Notes under the pieces: model-generated | Seen by the model: only the letters and a program-made list of their open reading frames with translations | What the model was told of the DNA's origin: nothing | The model's database searches: none | Shown: positions 25,231 through 33,602 of the stretch, one piece after another | Layout of the letters: each line of letters starts with the position of its first letter | Position numbering within the stretch: position 1 is the first letter of the stretch | DNA from: an uncultured Collinsella sp. | Lineage (GTDB): Bacteria > Actinomycetota > Coriobacteriia > Coriobacteriales > Coriobacteriaceae | Length of the DNA stretch: 64,000 nucleotides | Direction: 5' to 3' | Assembly (NCBI GenBank): GCA_958436995.1 | Contig: CAUBMI010000002.1 | Span: 1-64,000 of the forward strand | Program-made: the position numbers and the translations under genes

Positions 25231-26661
25231 TTAGGCCAGGTCCTCGCCGTTCGTCTCGATGACGTGTTTGTACCAGTCGAAGCTCTTCTTTTTGGAACGC
25301 TTGAGGGTGCCGTTGCCCGCATCATCGCGGTCGACATAGATAAAGCCGTAGCGCTTGGACATCTCGCCCGTGCCGGCAGACACCAGGTCGATTGGGCCCC
25401 AGGTGGTGTAGCCCAGCAGGTCAACGCCGTCCTCGGTCACCGCATCGCGCATCGCGGCGATATGCTGGCGCAGGTAGTCGATACGGTAGTCGTCGTTGAT
25501 GGAGCCATCCTCCTCGACAACATCCTTGGCGCCCAGGCCGTTCTCGACCACAAACAGCGGCTTCTGATAACGGTCGTACAGGTCGTTGAGGGTGATGCGG
25601 AAGCCCAGCGGATCGATGGCCCAGCCCCACTGGCTCTCCTGCAGGTAGGGGTTCTTGGCGCCGGCGAAGGCGTTGCCCTGGGTGCGCTCGACATCGGGGT
25701 TATCGGCACCGGCGGAGCAACGGGTGCTGTAATAGCTAAAGCTGATGAAGTCGACGGTGTTGGCGGCCAGGATCTCGCGGTCCTCATCCGTCATGCCCAC
25801 ATCGATGCCCAAACGCTCGAGCTTCTTGACGGCATAGGCCGGGTAGTAGCCGCGGCTCTGAACGTCGACGAAGAAATAGTTGCTCTGGTTGTCAATCTGC
25901 GCTTGGCGCACATCGCCCGGACGGCAGCTGTAGGGGTAGTAGCTACCTGCGGCAAGCATGCAACCGATCTTGACCTCAGGGTCGATCTCGTGAGCGATCT
26001 TGGTTGCCCAAGCGCTGGCGACGAGCTCGTTGTGGGCGGCCAGGTACTCGACGGCCTCCTTGTTCTCGCCCTCCTCAAAGACCAGACCGGCACCCATAAA
26101 CGGCAGGTGCAAGATCATATTGATCTCGTTGAAGGTAAGCCAGTACTTCACCAGACCCTTGTAGCGGGTGAAGATCGTGGTCGCGAGGTTCTTGTAGAAG
26201 TCGATGAGCTTGCGGTTGCGCCAGCCGCCGTACTCCTTGATGAGGTGAATCGGGCAGTCGAAGTGCGTGATGGTCACGAGCGGCTCAATGCCGTGCGCCT
26301 GACACTCGCGGAACACGTCCTCGTAGAAGGCCAAGCCGGCCTCGTTGGGCTCAGTCTCGTCACCGTTGGGGAAGATGCGGGTCCACGCCAGGCTCATGCG
26401 GAAGGTCTTAAAGCCCATCTCGGCAAAGAGGGCGATGTCCTCCTTGTAATGGTGATAGAAATCGATGCCAGTCTGCGCGGGGTAGTAATAGCCGTCCTCG
26501 AAGTCGAGCATCTTGCGCTGGCCGGAGACCACCGCATAGCGCTCGGGGCCGTGCGGTGCCACATCCACGTTGGCTAGGCCGCGGCCATCCACGTCGTAAG
26601 CGCCCTCGCACTGGTTGGCAGCCGTCGCGCCGCCCCACAGGAAGTCTTTACGGAAAGCCAT
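25231..26661 (-). CDS. 6-phospho-beta-glucosidase, glycoside hydrolase family 1
   Basis: Hydrolyses 6-phospho-beta-glucosides made by PTS import, releasing glucose 6-phosphate. 476 residues with the GH1 acid/base Glu179 in TFNEIN and nucleophile Glu373 in VVENGLG. The C-terminal loop SKRYGFIYVD with KRSKKKSFDWY has the Ser/Lys/Tyr pattern that binds the 6-phosphate. AAAGGA lies 7 bases before the ATG. It is a single-gene unit; the permease that feeds it could be either EIIBC in this window. No frameshift or missing residue seen. Confidence 0.95.
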   Translation of the reverse strand: MAFRKDFLWGGATAANQCEGAYDVDGRGLANVDVAPHGPERYAVVSGQRKMLDFEDGYYYPAQTGIDFYHHYKEDIALFAEMGFKTFRMSLAWTRIFPNGDETEPNEAGLAFYEDVFRECQAHGIEPLVTITHFDCPIHLIKEYGGWRNRKLIDFYKNLATTIFTRYKGLVKYWLTFNEINMILHLPFMGAGLVFEEGENKEAVEYLAAHNELVASAWATKIAHEIDPEVKIGCMLAAGSYYPYSCRPGDVRQAQIDNQSNYFFVDVQSRGYYPAYAVKKLERLGIDVGMTDEDREILAANTVDFISFSYYSTRCSAGADNPDVERTQGNAFAGAKNPYLQESQWGWAIDPLGFRITLNDLYDRYQKPLFVVENGLGAKDVVEEDGSINDDYRIDYLRQHIAAMRDAVTEDGVDLLGYTTWGPIDLVSAGTGEMSKRYGFIYVDRDDAGNGTLKRSKKKSFDWYKHVIETNGEDLA

Positions 26662-26804
26662 GCATCAATCCTTTCACACGCTGTTTGTCGTGGTTTCAGT
26701 ATCCCCGTAAGCAGCGCGCTACTCAACGGCAACGACGCAGGCCGACACTTCTTTTCGCACACGGCGGCCCGGCAGCCGCCCCTGCCTGACACTTTCTGAT
26801 ACCG

Positions 26805-26857
26805 CCGCCCCAAACCACCACAAAGGGGACAGGCACCTTTGTGGTGGTTTGGGGCGG
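26805..26857. repeat. Extended CCACAAAGG palindrome, inverted copy
   Basis: The CCACAAAGG/CCTTTGTGG unit, with GGGGACAGGCA centre (opposite orientation to the other copies), is extended on both sides by CCGCCCCAAA and its complement, giving arms of over 20 bases. It lies in the gene-free stretch 26662-27006 beyond the promoter of the glucosidase. Confidence 0.78.
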
Positions 26858-26861
26858 TTTG

Positions 26862-26993
26862 TCTCGATCTGTAACAGGTAGGCAGCCAAAACCGGGCTTG
26901 GTGTTACAGATCGAGATTTTCGGGCAGCCCCCCCGCAGTTTGTCTAAATCTGTAACAGGTAGAGACGATTTAGCCCGCTAGATGTTACAAATC
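26862..26993. repeat. Tandem pair of ATCTGTAACA palindromes
   Basis: Two successive units: 26862-26916 (TCTCGATCTGTAACA ... TGTTACAGATCGAGA) and about 26941-26997 (a diverged version, TCTAAATCTGTAACA ... TGTTACAAATCGAGA). Each starts with ACAGGTAG after the left arm. The second ends 10 bases from the DUF4867 stop codon. Sequence is unrelated to the GTCCC families. Confidence 0.75.
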
Positions 26994-27006
26994 GAGACGG
27001 AAGATG

Positions 27007-27651
27007 CTAGTCACAGGCGATGTCGAGGTTCTTGCCGACGAGGCCCACGTAGCCGCCTTCGGCTGCCTTGGGGCTGTCGGCGTGGCAGAGGACCCACTTG
27101 TCGGCCTTCCAGTAGCAGTAGCTGTCACCGGCGGCAGGCATGTCGGCTGCGGCCTCGGGGCGCGGGCCATTGGTGCCCGCCGGCAGCGCCACCATCACCT
27201 GGAAGCCGCCGTCGTCGACCATGCAGGGCGTGTAGTGGAGCGTGGTGTTGAAGACTTCGACGACCGTACCCGCCGGCACGCGGAACGCCTTGACGCACGC
27301 GGTGTCGAGCTTGCCGTCCTCGATCTCCCAGCGATGCGCCACGAGCAGGATAAAGTCGCGGGCGCCCAGGTTAAACTCGCTGGCGCGGTGATACTCCAGG
27401 CAGTTGAGCTGCGTGTTGTGGCCGTTGCACCAGCCCAGCTGGAAGGGACGGCCGCCGTACATGAGAAAGCCCAGCTTATCGGCATCCTTGACGCCCTCGA
27501 GCTCCGGCGCGCTTGCTACGTACTTGCTGCCCTCGGGGATGGGCGTGGCAGAGAGCGCCTCGAGCACGGGCGACGTGAGCACGGACGGAACGTCATCCCA
27601 AACGTTGCCATAGGATTTGAACTCGGGATCGTTGACAGAATAGATGTGCAT
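27007..27651 (-). CDS. DUF4867 family protein
   Basis: 214 residues with no signal peptide or membrane segment. The sequence (MHIYSVNDPEFKSYG; QLNCLEYHRASEFN; VPAGTVVEVFNTTLHYTPC) is a cupin-like fold assigned to DUF4867, a family often found beside sugar-catabolic genes in gut bacteria. Conserved His and Glu residues (LEYHRASE, LHYTPC) could bind a metal or sugar. AGGAG lies 7 bases before the ATG at 27651. A sugar isomerase/epimerase role is plausible but unproved. Confidence 0.8.
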   Translation of the reverse strand: MHIYSVNDPEFKSYGNVWDDVPSVLTSPVLEALSATPIPEGSKYVASAPELEGVKDADKLGFLMYGGRPFQLGWCNGHNTQLNCLEYHRASEFNLGARDFILLVAHRWEIEDGKLDTACVKAFRVPAGTVVEVFNTTLHYTPCMVDDGGFQVMVALPAGTNGPRPEAAADMPAAGDSYCYWKADKWVLCHADSPKAAEGGYVGLVGKNLDIACD

Positions 27652-27774
27652 GTTCGCTCCTGTTCGTTTATGTGACAGTATGAACATTCTAGAACATCAT
27701 TCATCCACGACCACGATCAATACCGAAAACATTGCATGACGAAATCACCCGCTCAAAAAGCGACATGCAGCTTC

Positions 27775-28755
27775 CTAGTCGAGATAATCTTTAAGAAACT
27801 CAATAACGCTCATACACCAGTAGTCGGTCTCCGGCGCATGGGGCTTCATCAATGCGTGCCCCCCTTCTGAATACATGACTCCCTCATGGTGTACTCCAGC
27901 TGCATCCAGAGCATCGACCATCTTTTCATAATTGTCGGGCGATACAATATCATCGTCAGCGCATTGCCAAAGATATGTCGGAGGATACTGCTCCCACACA
28001 TGCTGATTAATACAGAAATCATCGAGCGAGTCGCGACCAGCCCCGCCGCACACCGAATCAAGAAATCTATTGTCTGATGCGTTCTCAAAGCCACGAAGAT
28101 CAATCGGTGCATAACACAGGACCAAGGCTTTGGGTGCCTCGCATCCGTAGGACGCAAATCCCTTGTTGTCCGTCCCCCACTCGGCAGTTAAATGCGCACC
28201 AGCAGAAAAGCCGATAACTGCATAACTTTTTGCGACATTAAATTTCGCTGAATTCTCGAAGACAAAACGGACAGCTCGATTTAAATCGTCGATTGGACGC
28301 GGCATCAAAGGCTCGACCCTCACCCTGTATGACAGCACGAACACGTTATAGCCCGCATCGTTGAGCTCGGGGGCAACGGGAAAGCCTTCCATTTGATGAC
28401 AAACCCTCTGATAACCTCCGCCCGAAACCGCAATGATAAAGGGAGCCCCGGGTCTCCCGGGAAAGAAGAACAGTTTCGTGTTGCGTCGAGTCGGATCACG
28501 GATGCAGTCGGCTTCATCCCATATATCGTAGGCAACTTGCCTCCCGTCATCCACGAGCTCGACAATCCGATTCAATCCACGCAAAACGCGAGTAGTTTCA
28601 TATGGATTAGCATCAGAATTCATATGAGACACGATGGGTTTATTCCACATGCGCTCCCAAGTTGAAGGCCGGCAAAGCATAAGGTGCTCGCCAAAGCCAG
28701 CGAACTCAGGAAGGAGCGCGATTTCGCCAAACGTCATATCGGCTGTAATTGTCAT
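27775..28755 (-). CDS. Alpha/beta-hydrolase carbohydrate esterase
   Basis: 326 residues, cytoplasmic. Nucleophile motif GFSAGAH (Ser184), oxyanion SGGGYQ (111-116), Asp in CADDDIVSPDN and His in EGGHALM form a complete triad, as in BD-FAE-type or acetyl-xylan esterases. TTTGGAG precedes the ATG. It is the third gene of an operon with bglG and a PTS permease, so it probably deacylates the imported phosphorylated sugar. Codon use is more AT-rich than the surrounding genome, as in the two genes upstream, consistent with acquisition as a block. Confidence 0.85.
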   Translation of the reverse strand: MTITADMTFGEIALLPEFAGFGEHLMLCRPSTWERMWNKPIVSHMNSDANPYETTRVLRGLNRIVELVDDGRQVAYDIWDEADCIRDPTRRNTKLFFFPGRPGAPFIIAVSGGGYQRVCHQMEGFPVAPELNDAGYNVFVLSYRVRVEPLMPRPIDDLNRAVRFVFENSAKFNVAKSYAVIGFSAGAHLTAEWGTDNKGFASYGCEAPKALVLCYAPIDLRGFENASDNRFLDSVCGGAGRDSLDDFCINQHVWEQYPPTYLWQCADDDIVSPDNYEKMVDALDAAGVHHEGVMYSEGGHALMKPHAPETDYWCMSVIEFLKDYLD

Positions 28756-28860
28756 AGCTAGTCACTCCAAAAATGAGGGTGGGCTCGCGTGAATCAACGG
28801 CAAGCCCACCACATGCAATCTGCCGCGGGGTTTTCGGCAGCTTACATCCCAAATAATTGT

Positions 28861-30231
28861 CTACTCCACTACTGCCTCTTCATCAGGGCGATACAGGATG
28901 TAAACGAGAACGAAGTTAAGAATTAAACCGACGACATTGCAAAGAATTGCGCCGATGAGGCTGCTCATATCACCAGAAGGATCCATATAACCGGGGAAGC
29001 TAAAAATGCCGCTCGACGTCATAACGAACGTACAGGTGTTGAAAATCGCCGGGATAACAGCACTGATTGCTCCGGCGACCATGGAAGCGATAATGATCTT
29101 CTTGTGCTCCAAGATGATGCCGTACAGCGCCGGTTCCGTAATCCCGAAAAAGCCCGTAATGGCACAGCTGAACCCAAGACTCTTTTCACTCGGGTCCTTC
29201 GAGCGGAGGGCAAACGCCAAACAAGCGCCGACAACACCCATGCTGCAGCAGAGAAGTCCAAGGATAGGATCGGAGCCGACGGTCATAATATTGTTGATGG
29301 AAAGCACGATCAGGGCCCAATGGAGTCCAAGGGGGATCATAACGAGACCGAATATCGGCCCGAGAATAACGCCGCAAAGGACGGGGCTGAACTGATAGAC
29401 CGCCAGCACTGCAGTCGCAAGCAAAGAGCTCGCCTGCTGAATAACGGGGCCGATCACAAGGAGCGAGACGGGGGCGGCAACAGCAACCGTCAGGAACGGG
29501 ACGAGCGCAAATGCCACAACATCGGGAAGAACCGCCCGCAGCCACTTATTAAGAACGGATGCGAACCAAGCCGCCACGATAGCAGGAAACACCGTGGAGG
29601 AATAGCTCACCATTGTGAACTTCATGCCGAGCAAATCCAGCGCATCGCCCGCTCCGGCCGCAGCAACGAAAGTCGGATAAATCAGGATTGCACCGAGTAC
29701 CGCACCGATATATCGATCGGTTCCAAAGAACTGAGCAGCAGATGATCCGACAAGAACGGGCAGAAAATACATGCAGGCATTTCCCATGCCGTACAGCAGA
29801 GTGTATATTCCGCTCTCGGCGGAAACAGCACCCGCCGTCGTCAGAATACTAAGGACGGCGTTTATCATTCCGCATGCGATCAAGGCAGGAAGAACGGGCA
29901 TCATGATGCCGCTGATGAGCTTCATTAGCTTTCCCAGACAGCCCTTAGTCTCTCCTTCGCTTGCCTCGGAATCTCCGGCATCAATCCCGGTTTCCTTGGC
30001 AACGATTTCATAGACCTTATCGACCTTAGGTCCCACAATCACCTGATATTGCCCCGCGGAATGGCGAATGTCGATCACGCCATCAATCGCCTTGACTTTT
30101 GCATCGTCTACGATGCTTTCGTCCTTAAGGTTGAACCTTAAACGAGTCATGCAGTGAGCTACAAATGTAACGTTGTCTGCGCCGCCCACCATCTCGAGAA
30201 TCTCGGCAGCGAGCTTGGTTGTATCTGCCAT
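28861..30231 (-). CDS. PTS system EIIBC permease, beta-glucoside class
   Basis: 456 residues: EIIB (1-90) with phosphocysteine Cys27 in HCMTRLR and an EIIC domain with about ten helices (GFFGITEPALYGI). No EIIA domain. It is a paralogue of the permease at 11295 but clearly diverged. GGGAGA about 10 bases upstream supports the ATG at 30231; the frame also opens at 30249. It lies between bglG and the esterase gene and is probably controlled by BglG antitermination. Substrate unknown; a beta-glucoside is typical. AT-rich codon use. Confidence 0.9.
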   Translation of the reverse strand: MADTTKLAAEILEMVGGADNVTFVAHCMTRLRFNLKDESIVDDAKVKAIDGVIDIRHSAGQYQVIVGPKVDKVYEIVAKETGIDAGDSEASEGETKGCLGKLMKLISGIMMPVLPALIACGMINAVLSILTTAGAVSAESGIYTLLYGMGNACMYFLPVLVGSSAAQFFGTDRYIGAVLGAILIYPTFVAAAGAGDALDLLGMKFTMVSYSSTVFPAIVAAWFASVLNKWLRAVLPDVVAFALVPFLTVAVAAPVSLLVIGPVIQQASSLLATAVLAVYQFSPVLCGVILGPIFGLVMIPLGLHWALIVLSINNIMTVGSDPILGLLCCSMGVVGACLAFALRSKDPSEKSLGFSCAITGFFGITEPALYGIILEHKKIIIASMVAGAISAVIPAIFNTCTFVMTSSGIFSFPGYMDPSGDMSSLIGAILCNVVGLILNFVLVYILYRPDEEAVVE

Positions 30232-30299
30232 AAATACCATTTCTCCCATGTTGAGTTTTATATGTAACCATCAGCAAAGCGCGCGCCTTTGCCAACTAA

Positions 30300-31139
30300 T
30301 TACCTTGTTTTCGATGCAATTCGATTGATGTGCATCATGAGGTAGAGTCTTTCTTCGTCTATAAGTTCCCGCCCCGTCAGTCGGCTGAGAACAGAAGCAA
30401 TATCATCGGCGCACATTGATGCCACCGGATATTCTTTTTTGAGCGAGAGGTACATCTTGCGGTTGTCGCTCACGATGCTTTCGCCAGAGTTCAACCTATT
30501 GAATAAGTACTGAAGATGGGTTGCGAACCTTGCGTAATCGAAACCTTCCCGATCAACTTGAATGCCAAGCCGATTTTCAACAGCAACGGTTGACTCCTCC
30601 AGAACACGATCGTAGATATCCGCGCTAAACTCTTTAACTACTTCGCATGAGTCCGAATCGGCCATGTTATTGATAAACGCCATGGCAATTCCAACTGCCT
30701 CATGAGCTGGAAGCCTAACGTTAAGACGTTTCCTGATTATCTTAAGTGCATACTCGCCGATTCTAAATTCGACGGGATATTGTTGGCGGACATCAAACGA
30801 TAAAGGCATGCGGACAACGATATTTTGCTCTTTGCGCTTAACCGCATACGCGATATGGTCCGCAAGGATAAACGGCAAATTAGGGCTCACCTCATAAGAC
30901 AGCAAACCTGTCGACATATCAATAACATCCGAGGTAAGCTCGAGAAGCTCGTCGGGGACCTCGTCAACGAGAGCGATGTAGCGAGAGCTAACGTTATAAA
31001 ACGTTCGTTGAATCTCCGAAAGAGGGACCTCGTCTCCGACATTCTTAAACCCCAGACCACGGCCGAATGCAACCAACTGTCTGCCATTTCCATCGACGCA
31101 GAGGACAGCGCTGGTATTAATTCGTTTAACAATTTCCAT
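30300..31139 (-). CDS. BglG/LicT-family transcription antiterminator
   Basis: Binds a leader RNA and prevents termination when its sugar is present. 279 residues: RNA-binding CAT domain (1-56, including AFGRGLGFK), PRD1 (about 65-170, with ADHIAYAVKR) and PRD2 (about 175-279, with HLQYLFNR and MMHINRI); the PRD histidines are the usual phosphorylation sites. A strong G-run ribosome binding site precedes the ATG. It is the first gene of the operon and the leader hairpin at 31163-31220 lies just before it, so it probably controls its own transcript. AT-rich codon use. Confidence 0.92.
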   Translation of the reverse strand: MEIVKRINTSAVLCVDGNGRQLVAFGRGLGFKNVGDEVPLSEIQRTFYNVSSRYIALVDEVPDELLELTSDVIDMSTGLLSYEVSPNLPFILADHIAYAVKRKEQNIVVRMPLSFDVRQQYPVEFRIGEYALKIIRKRLNVRLPAHEAVGIAMAFINNMADSDSCEVVKEFSADIYDRVLEESTVAVENRLGIQVDREGFDYARFATHLQYLFNRLNSGESIVSDNRKMYLSLKKEYPVASMCADDIASVLSRLTGRELIDEERLYLMMHINRIASKTR

Positions 31140-31162
31140 GTGTCCCCCCCCCTAAACAGAAC

Positions 31163-31220
31163 AAGGCTCCCGAAGCAGAATCCGACAATCAATGTCGACA
31201 GATGCTGCTTCAGGAGCCTT
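31163..31220 (-). promoter_or_regulatory. Leader terminator hairpin of the bglG operon
   Basis: On the minus strand AAGGCTCCTGAAGCAG pairs with CTGCTTCGGGAGCCTT (16 bp, one G-T pair), followed by a U-rich stretch (TTGTTCTGTTT) and then the bglG ribosome binding site. A LicT-type site would be expected to overlap the left arm; only a partial resemblance (CAGGCAAGG) is seen. Confidence 0.65.
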
Positions 31221-31341
31221 GCCTGAATATCACTCTGAGGACTAGTTTAAGCGAGCTAGTGCTAATGACCTCGAATAAACACTTCTAAACAGTTAAACGG
31301 TCGATATCTCCGTGTGAACGGTTTGGAGGCAGAGGGCGGCC

Positions 31342-31830
31342 CTATGCCTGCTGATAGTGCAGGTGCTTCTCGTCGATATCGGCCAGGTCGCGGTCGAGAT
31401 AACGACGCGCAAGCCAGTTGGCCATGGGGAGGTTCTGGTCCAGGTAGTTGCCGCACTCCTCGGGAGCAGCGCCGGGGATATCGCCCTCAAAGCCAGCAAC
31501 AAACTCGAACAGCTCACGCACAAGCGGCAAGATTTCCTCGCTCGTCAGCTCACCAAAAACGACGAGGTAAAAGCCCGTGCGGCAGCCCATGGGCCCAAAG
31601 TAGACGATACGGCTCGACCACTCGGCATGGTTGCGAAGGAAGGTGGCGCCCAGATGCTCAATGGTGTGGCACTCGGCCGTGTTCATGACTGGCTCCTTGT
31701 TGGGCGTGGTCAGGCGCAGGTCAAAGGTGGTGACGGCGGCGCCGGTCGCCGGATCGCGGTCGATGCGGCTCACATACACGCCGGGCTCAAGCAGCAGATG
31801 GTCAACGGAAAAACTTGCAATGCGCTCCAT
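31342..31830 (-). CDS. luxS: S-ribosylhomocysteine lyase
   Basis: Cleaves S-ribosylhomocysteine to homocysteine and the autoinducer-2 precursor in the activated methyl cycle. 162 residues with the metal ligands His55 and His59 (HTIEH) and a Cys near 126 (EECGNY), and the catalytic Cys in GPMGCRTGFY. Length is normal. GAGAGGAA precedes the ATG. It is a single gene flanked by the bglG leader on one side and tandem palindromes on the other. Confidence 0.97.
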   Translation of the reverse strand: MERIASFSVDHLLLEPGVYVSRIDRDPATGAAVTTFDLRLTTPNKEPVMNTAECHTIEHLGATFLRNHAEWSSRIVYFGPMGCRTGFYLVVFGELTSEEILPLVRELFEFVAGFEGDIPGAAPEECGNYLDQNLPMANWLARRYLDRDLADIDEKHLHYQQA

Positions 31831-31851
31831 GGCAGTTCCTCTCGGTAGTCA

Positions 31852-31972
31852 ATTTGGGACGGGGCTCTTTTAGCTGGTTCGAATGGTCGCACCAATCATA
31901 CCAGTCAAAAAAGCCCCGTCCCAAATGAGCTGCCCGGGACGGGGATCAATGAGTTTTTAATCCCCGTCTCAG
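31852..31972. repeat. Tandem GGGACGGGG hairpins
   Basis: A first hairpin pairs ATTTGGGACGGGGCT (from 31852) with AGCCCCGTCCCAAAT (to 31926) around a 45-base loop. A second (31934-31972) pairs GGGACGGGGAT with ATCCCCGTCTC. They lie between the luxS start and the kinase stop; the last could terminate the kinase operon. Confidence 0.75.
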
Positions 31973-31982
31973 AATAATCATG

Positions 31983-33473
31983 CTAGGCGGTGTACGCGAT
32001 TGTAGATTTCACGGCATGGCGCCAGCCGGCGATCTTTTTGGCGCGCTCGTCGGCGGACATGGTGGACTCCACGATGCCGCGGGCGCCGTAGACGTCGACG
32101 ACGTCGCGCGTGTACATGCCCAGCGCAATGCCGCAGGCCCAGGCCGCGCCCAGACCGCTCATCTCGTCGTTGCTCGCGATGCGAATGGGCGAGCCAACCA
32201 AGTCGCTCTCAAACTGCATCAGGTACGCGTCGCGCGTGGGACCGCCGTCAACACGAAGCTCGGCCAACGCCGCGCCCGAATCCTCGACCATCGCATCAAT
32301 CACGTCGAAGATCTGATAGGCGATCGACTCGTCAGCGGCCTTTACGAACTCCGCACGGCCCGTGGTGCGCGTCATGCCAAAGATGCAGCCCTCGGCATCG
32401 CTCGCCCAGTGCGGCGCGCCCAGGCCAGTGAACGCCGGCACAAAGTAGACATGGCTTGCCGGATTGGCGGCGTAGCACAGGTCGGTGACTTCCTCGGGAT
32501 TGTTGATGAGTTCCAGGTCGTCGCGCAGCCACGTCTTGACGGCGCCGGCGTAGCTCACGTTGCCCTCGAGAACATACTCGGTCACACCGTCCATACGCCA
32601 TGCGAGCGAGCTCGAAAGCCCATGCGAGCTGGCGACGAACTCGTCGCCGACGTTCATCATGACCGAGCTGCCGGTGCCATAGGTCGCCTTGGCCATGCCG
32701 CGGCTATGGCAGCCCTGGGCAAACAAGGCGGCATGGCTGTCGCCGAGCACGCCGTGAATGGGCACGGGTGCCGGCAAAAAGCCGCCCAGGTCCGTCATGC
32801 CGAACATGCCATCGGAGTCGGTCACCTGCGGCAGACAAGCCGGATCGACGCCAAAGGCCTCGCACACCGGCTTGCTCCAGCAGCCACGGCGCAGGTCGAA
32901 GAGCTGCGTGCGGCTAGCATTGGACCAGTCGCAGCGAAACTCTGCGCCGCCCGTGAGCGTCCAGACCACCCAGGCATCGATGGTACCCAGGCACAGCTCG
33001 CCCGCCGCCGCGGCCTCGGCAGCCGTGGGAACGTTCGCGAGGATCCAGGCCATCTTGCCCGCCGGATAGTAGGGCGAGAGTACCAGACCCGTCGTGTCGC
33101 GCACCAGCTCGGCCACACCCTCGCGCGCGGCCAGCTCGTCGCACAGCTCGCGGGCGCGGGCACACTGCCACACGACGGCGTCGCACAGCGGCTCGCCCGT
33201 CGTGCGGTTCCAGGCAACGGTGGTCTCGCGCTGGTTGGAGATGCCGATGCCGGCGACATCGGCAGGGTCGACCCCGGTCTCCTCCACCACGGCGCGCGCC
33301 GCGGCCAGCACGTTGGCGGCGATCTCGGCTGGATCATGGCTCACCCAGCCAGCCTCGTTGACAATCTGGCGATGCGGGCGATCGGCACGATGAATCAAAT
33401 GGCCGCCCTCGTCCACCAGCAGCGCCTTGGTGCCCTGCGTGGATTGATCGATTCCGATGATGTATTTGCTCAT
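31983..33473 (-). CDS. FGGY-family sugar kinase, glycerol-kinase-like
   Basis: 496 residues, with the FGGY two-domain fold. It is closest to glycerol kinase: GISNQRETTVAW, VWQCARA, SPYYPAGK and SNASRTQLF match GlpK motifs that hold glycerol (Arg, Glu, Tyr). The motif GDQQAALF of GlpK is here GDSHAALF: the Asp is kept, the adjacent Gln is Ser. It is the last gene of an operon with a sugar isomerase and a split transketolase, 129 bases after the latter, which is unusual for glycerol metabolism and suggests a ketopentose (perhaps D-apulose) as substrate. AGGAG precedes the ATG. Plain glycerol kinase is the alternative. Confidence 0.85.
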   Translation of the reverse strand: MSKYIIGIDQSTQGTKALLVDEGGHLIHRADRPHRQIVNEAGWVSHDPAEIAANVLAAARAVVEETGVDPADVAGIGISNQRETTVAWNRTTGEPLCDAVVWQCARARELCDELAAREGVAELVRDTTGLVLSPYYPAGKMAWILANVPTAAEAAAAGELCLGTIDAWVVWTLTGGAEFRCDWSNASRTQLFDLRRGCWSKPVCEAFGVDPACLPQVTDSDGMFGMTDLGGFLPAPVPIHGVLGDSHAALFAQGCHSRGMAKATYGTGSSVMMNVGDEFVASSHGLSSSLAWRMDGVTEYVLEGNVSYAGAVKTWLRDDLELINNPEEVTDLCYAANPASHVYFVPAFTGLGAPHWASDAEGCIFGMTRTTGRAEFVKAADESIAYQIFDVIDAMVEDSGAALAELRVDGGPTRDAYLMQFESDLVGSPIRIASNDEMSGLGAAWACGIALGMYTRDVVDVYGARGIVESTMSADERAKKIAGWRHAVKSTIAYTA

Positions 33474-33602
33474 GTACTCTCCTGTCTCCCCCGTCGATTC
33501 AAAACTAAAACCCGACGGACAAGGAGCGCCGCGTACTTTGTGTACACAGGCGACGGTTTGAACGGCAAGGTGCGGTGCTTGGCGGCCGCGCAGCGTCTGT
33601 TT

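Noticed and set aside
27007..27675. Plus-strand frame of 223 codons
   Set aside because: It covers the DUF4867 gene on the other strand and shows no coding features.
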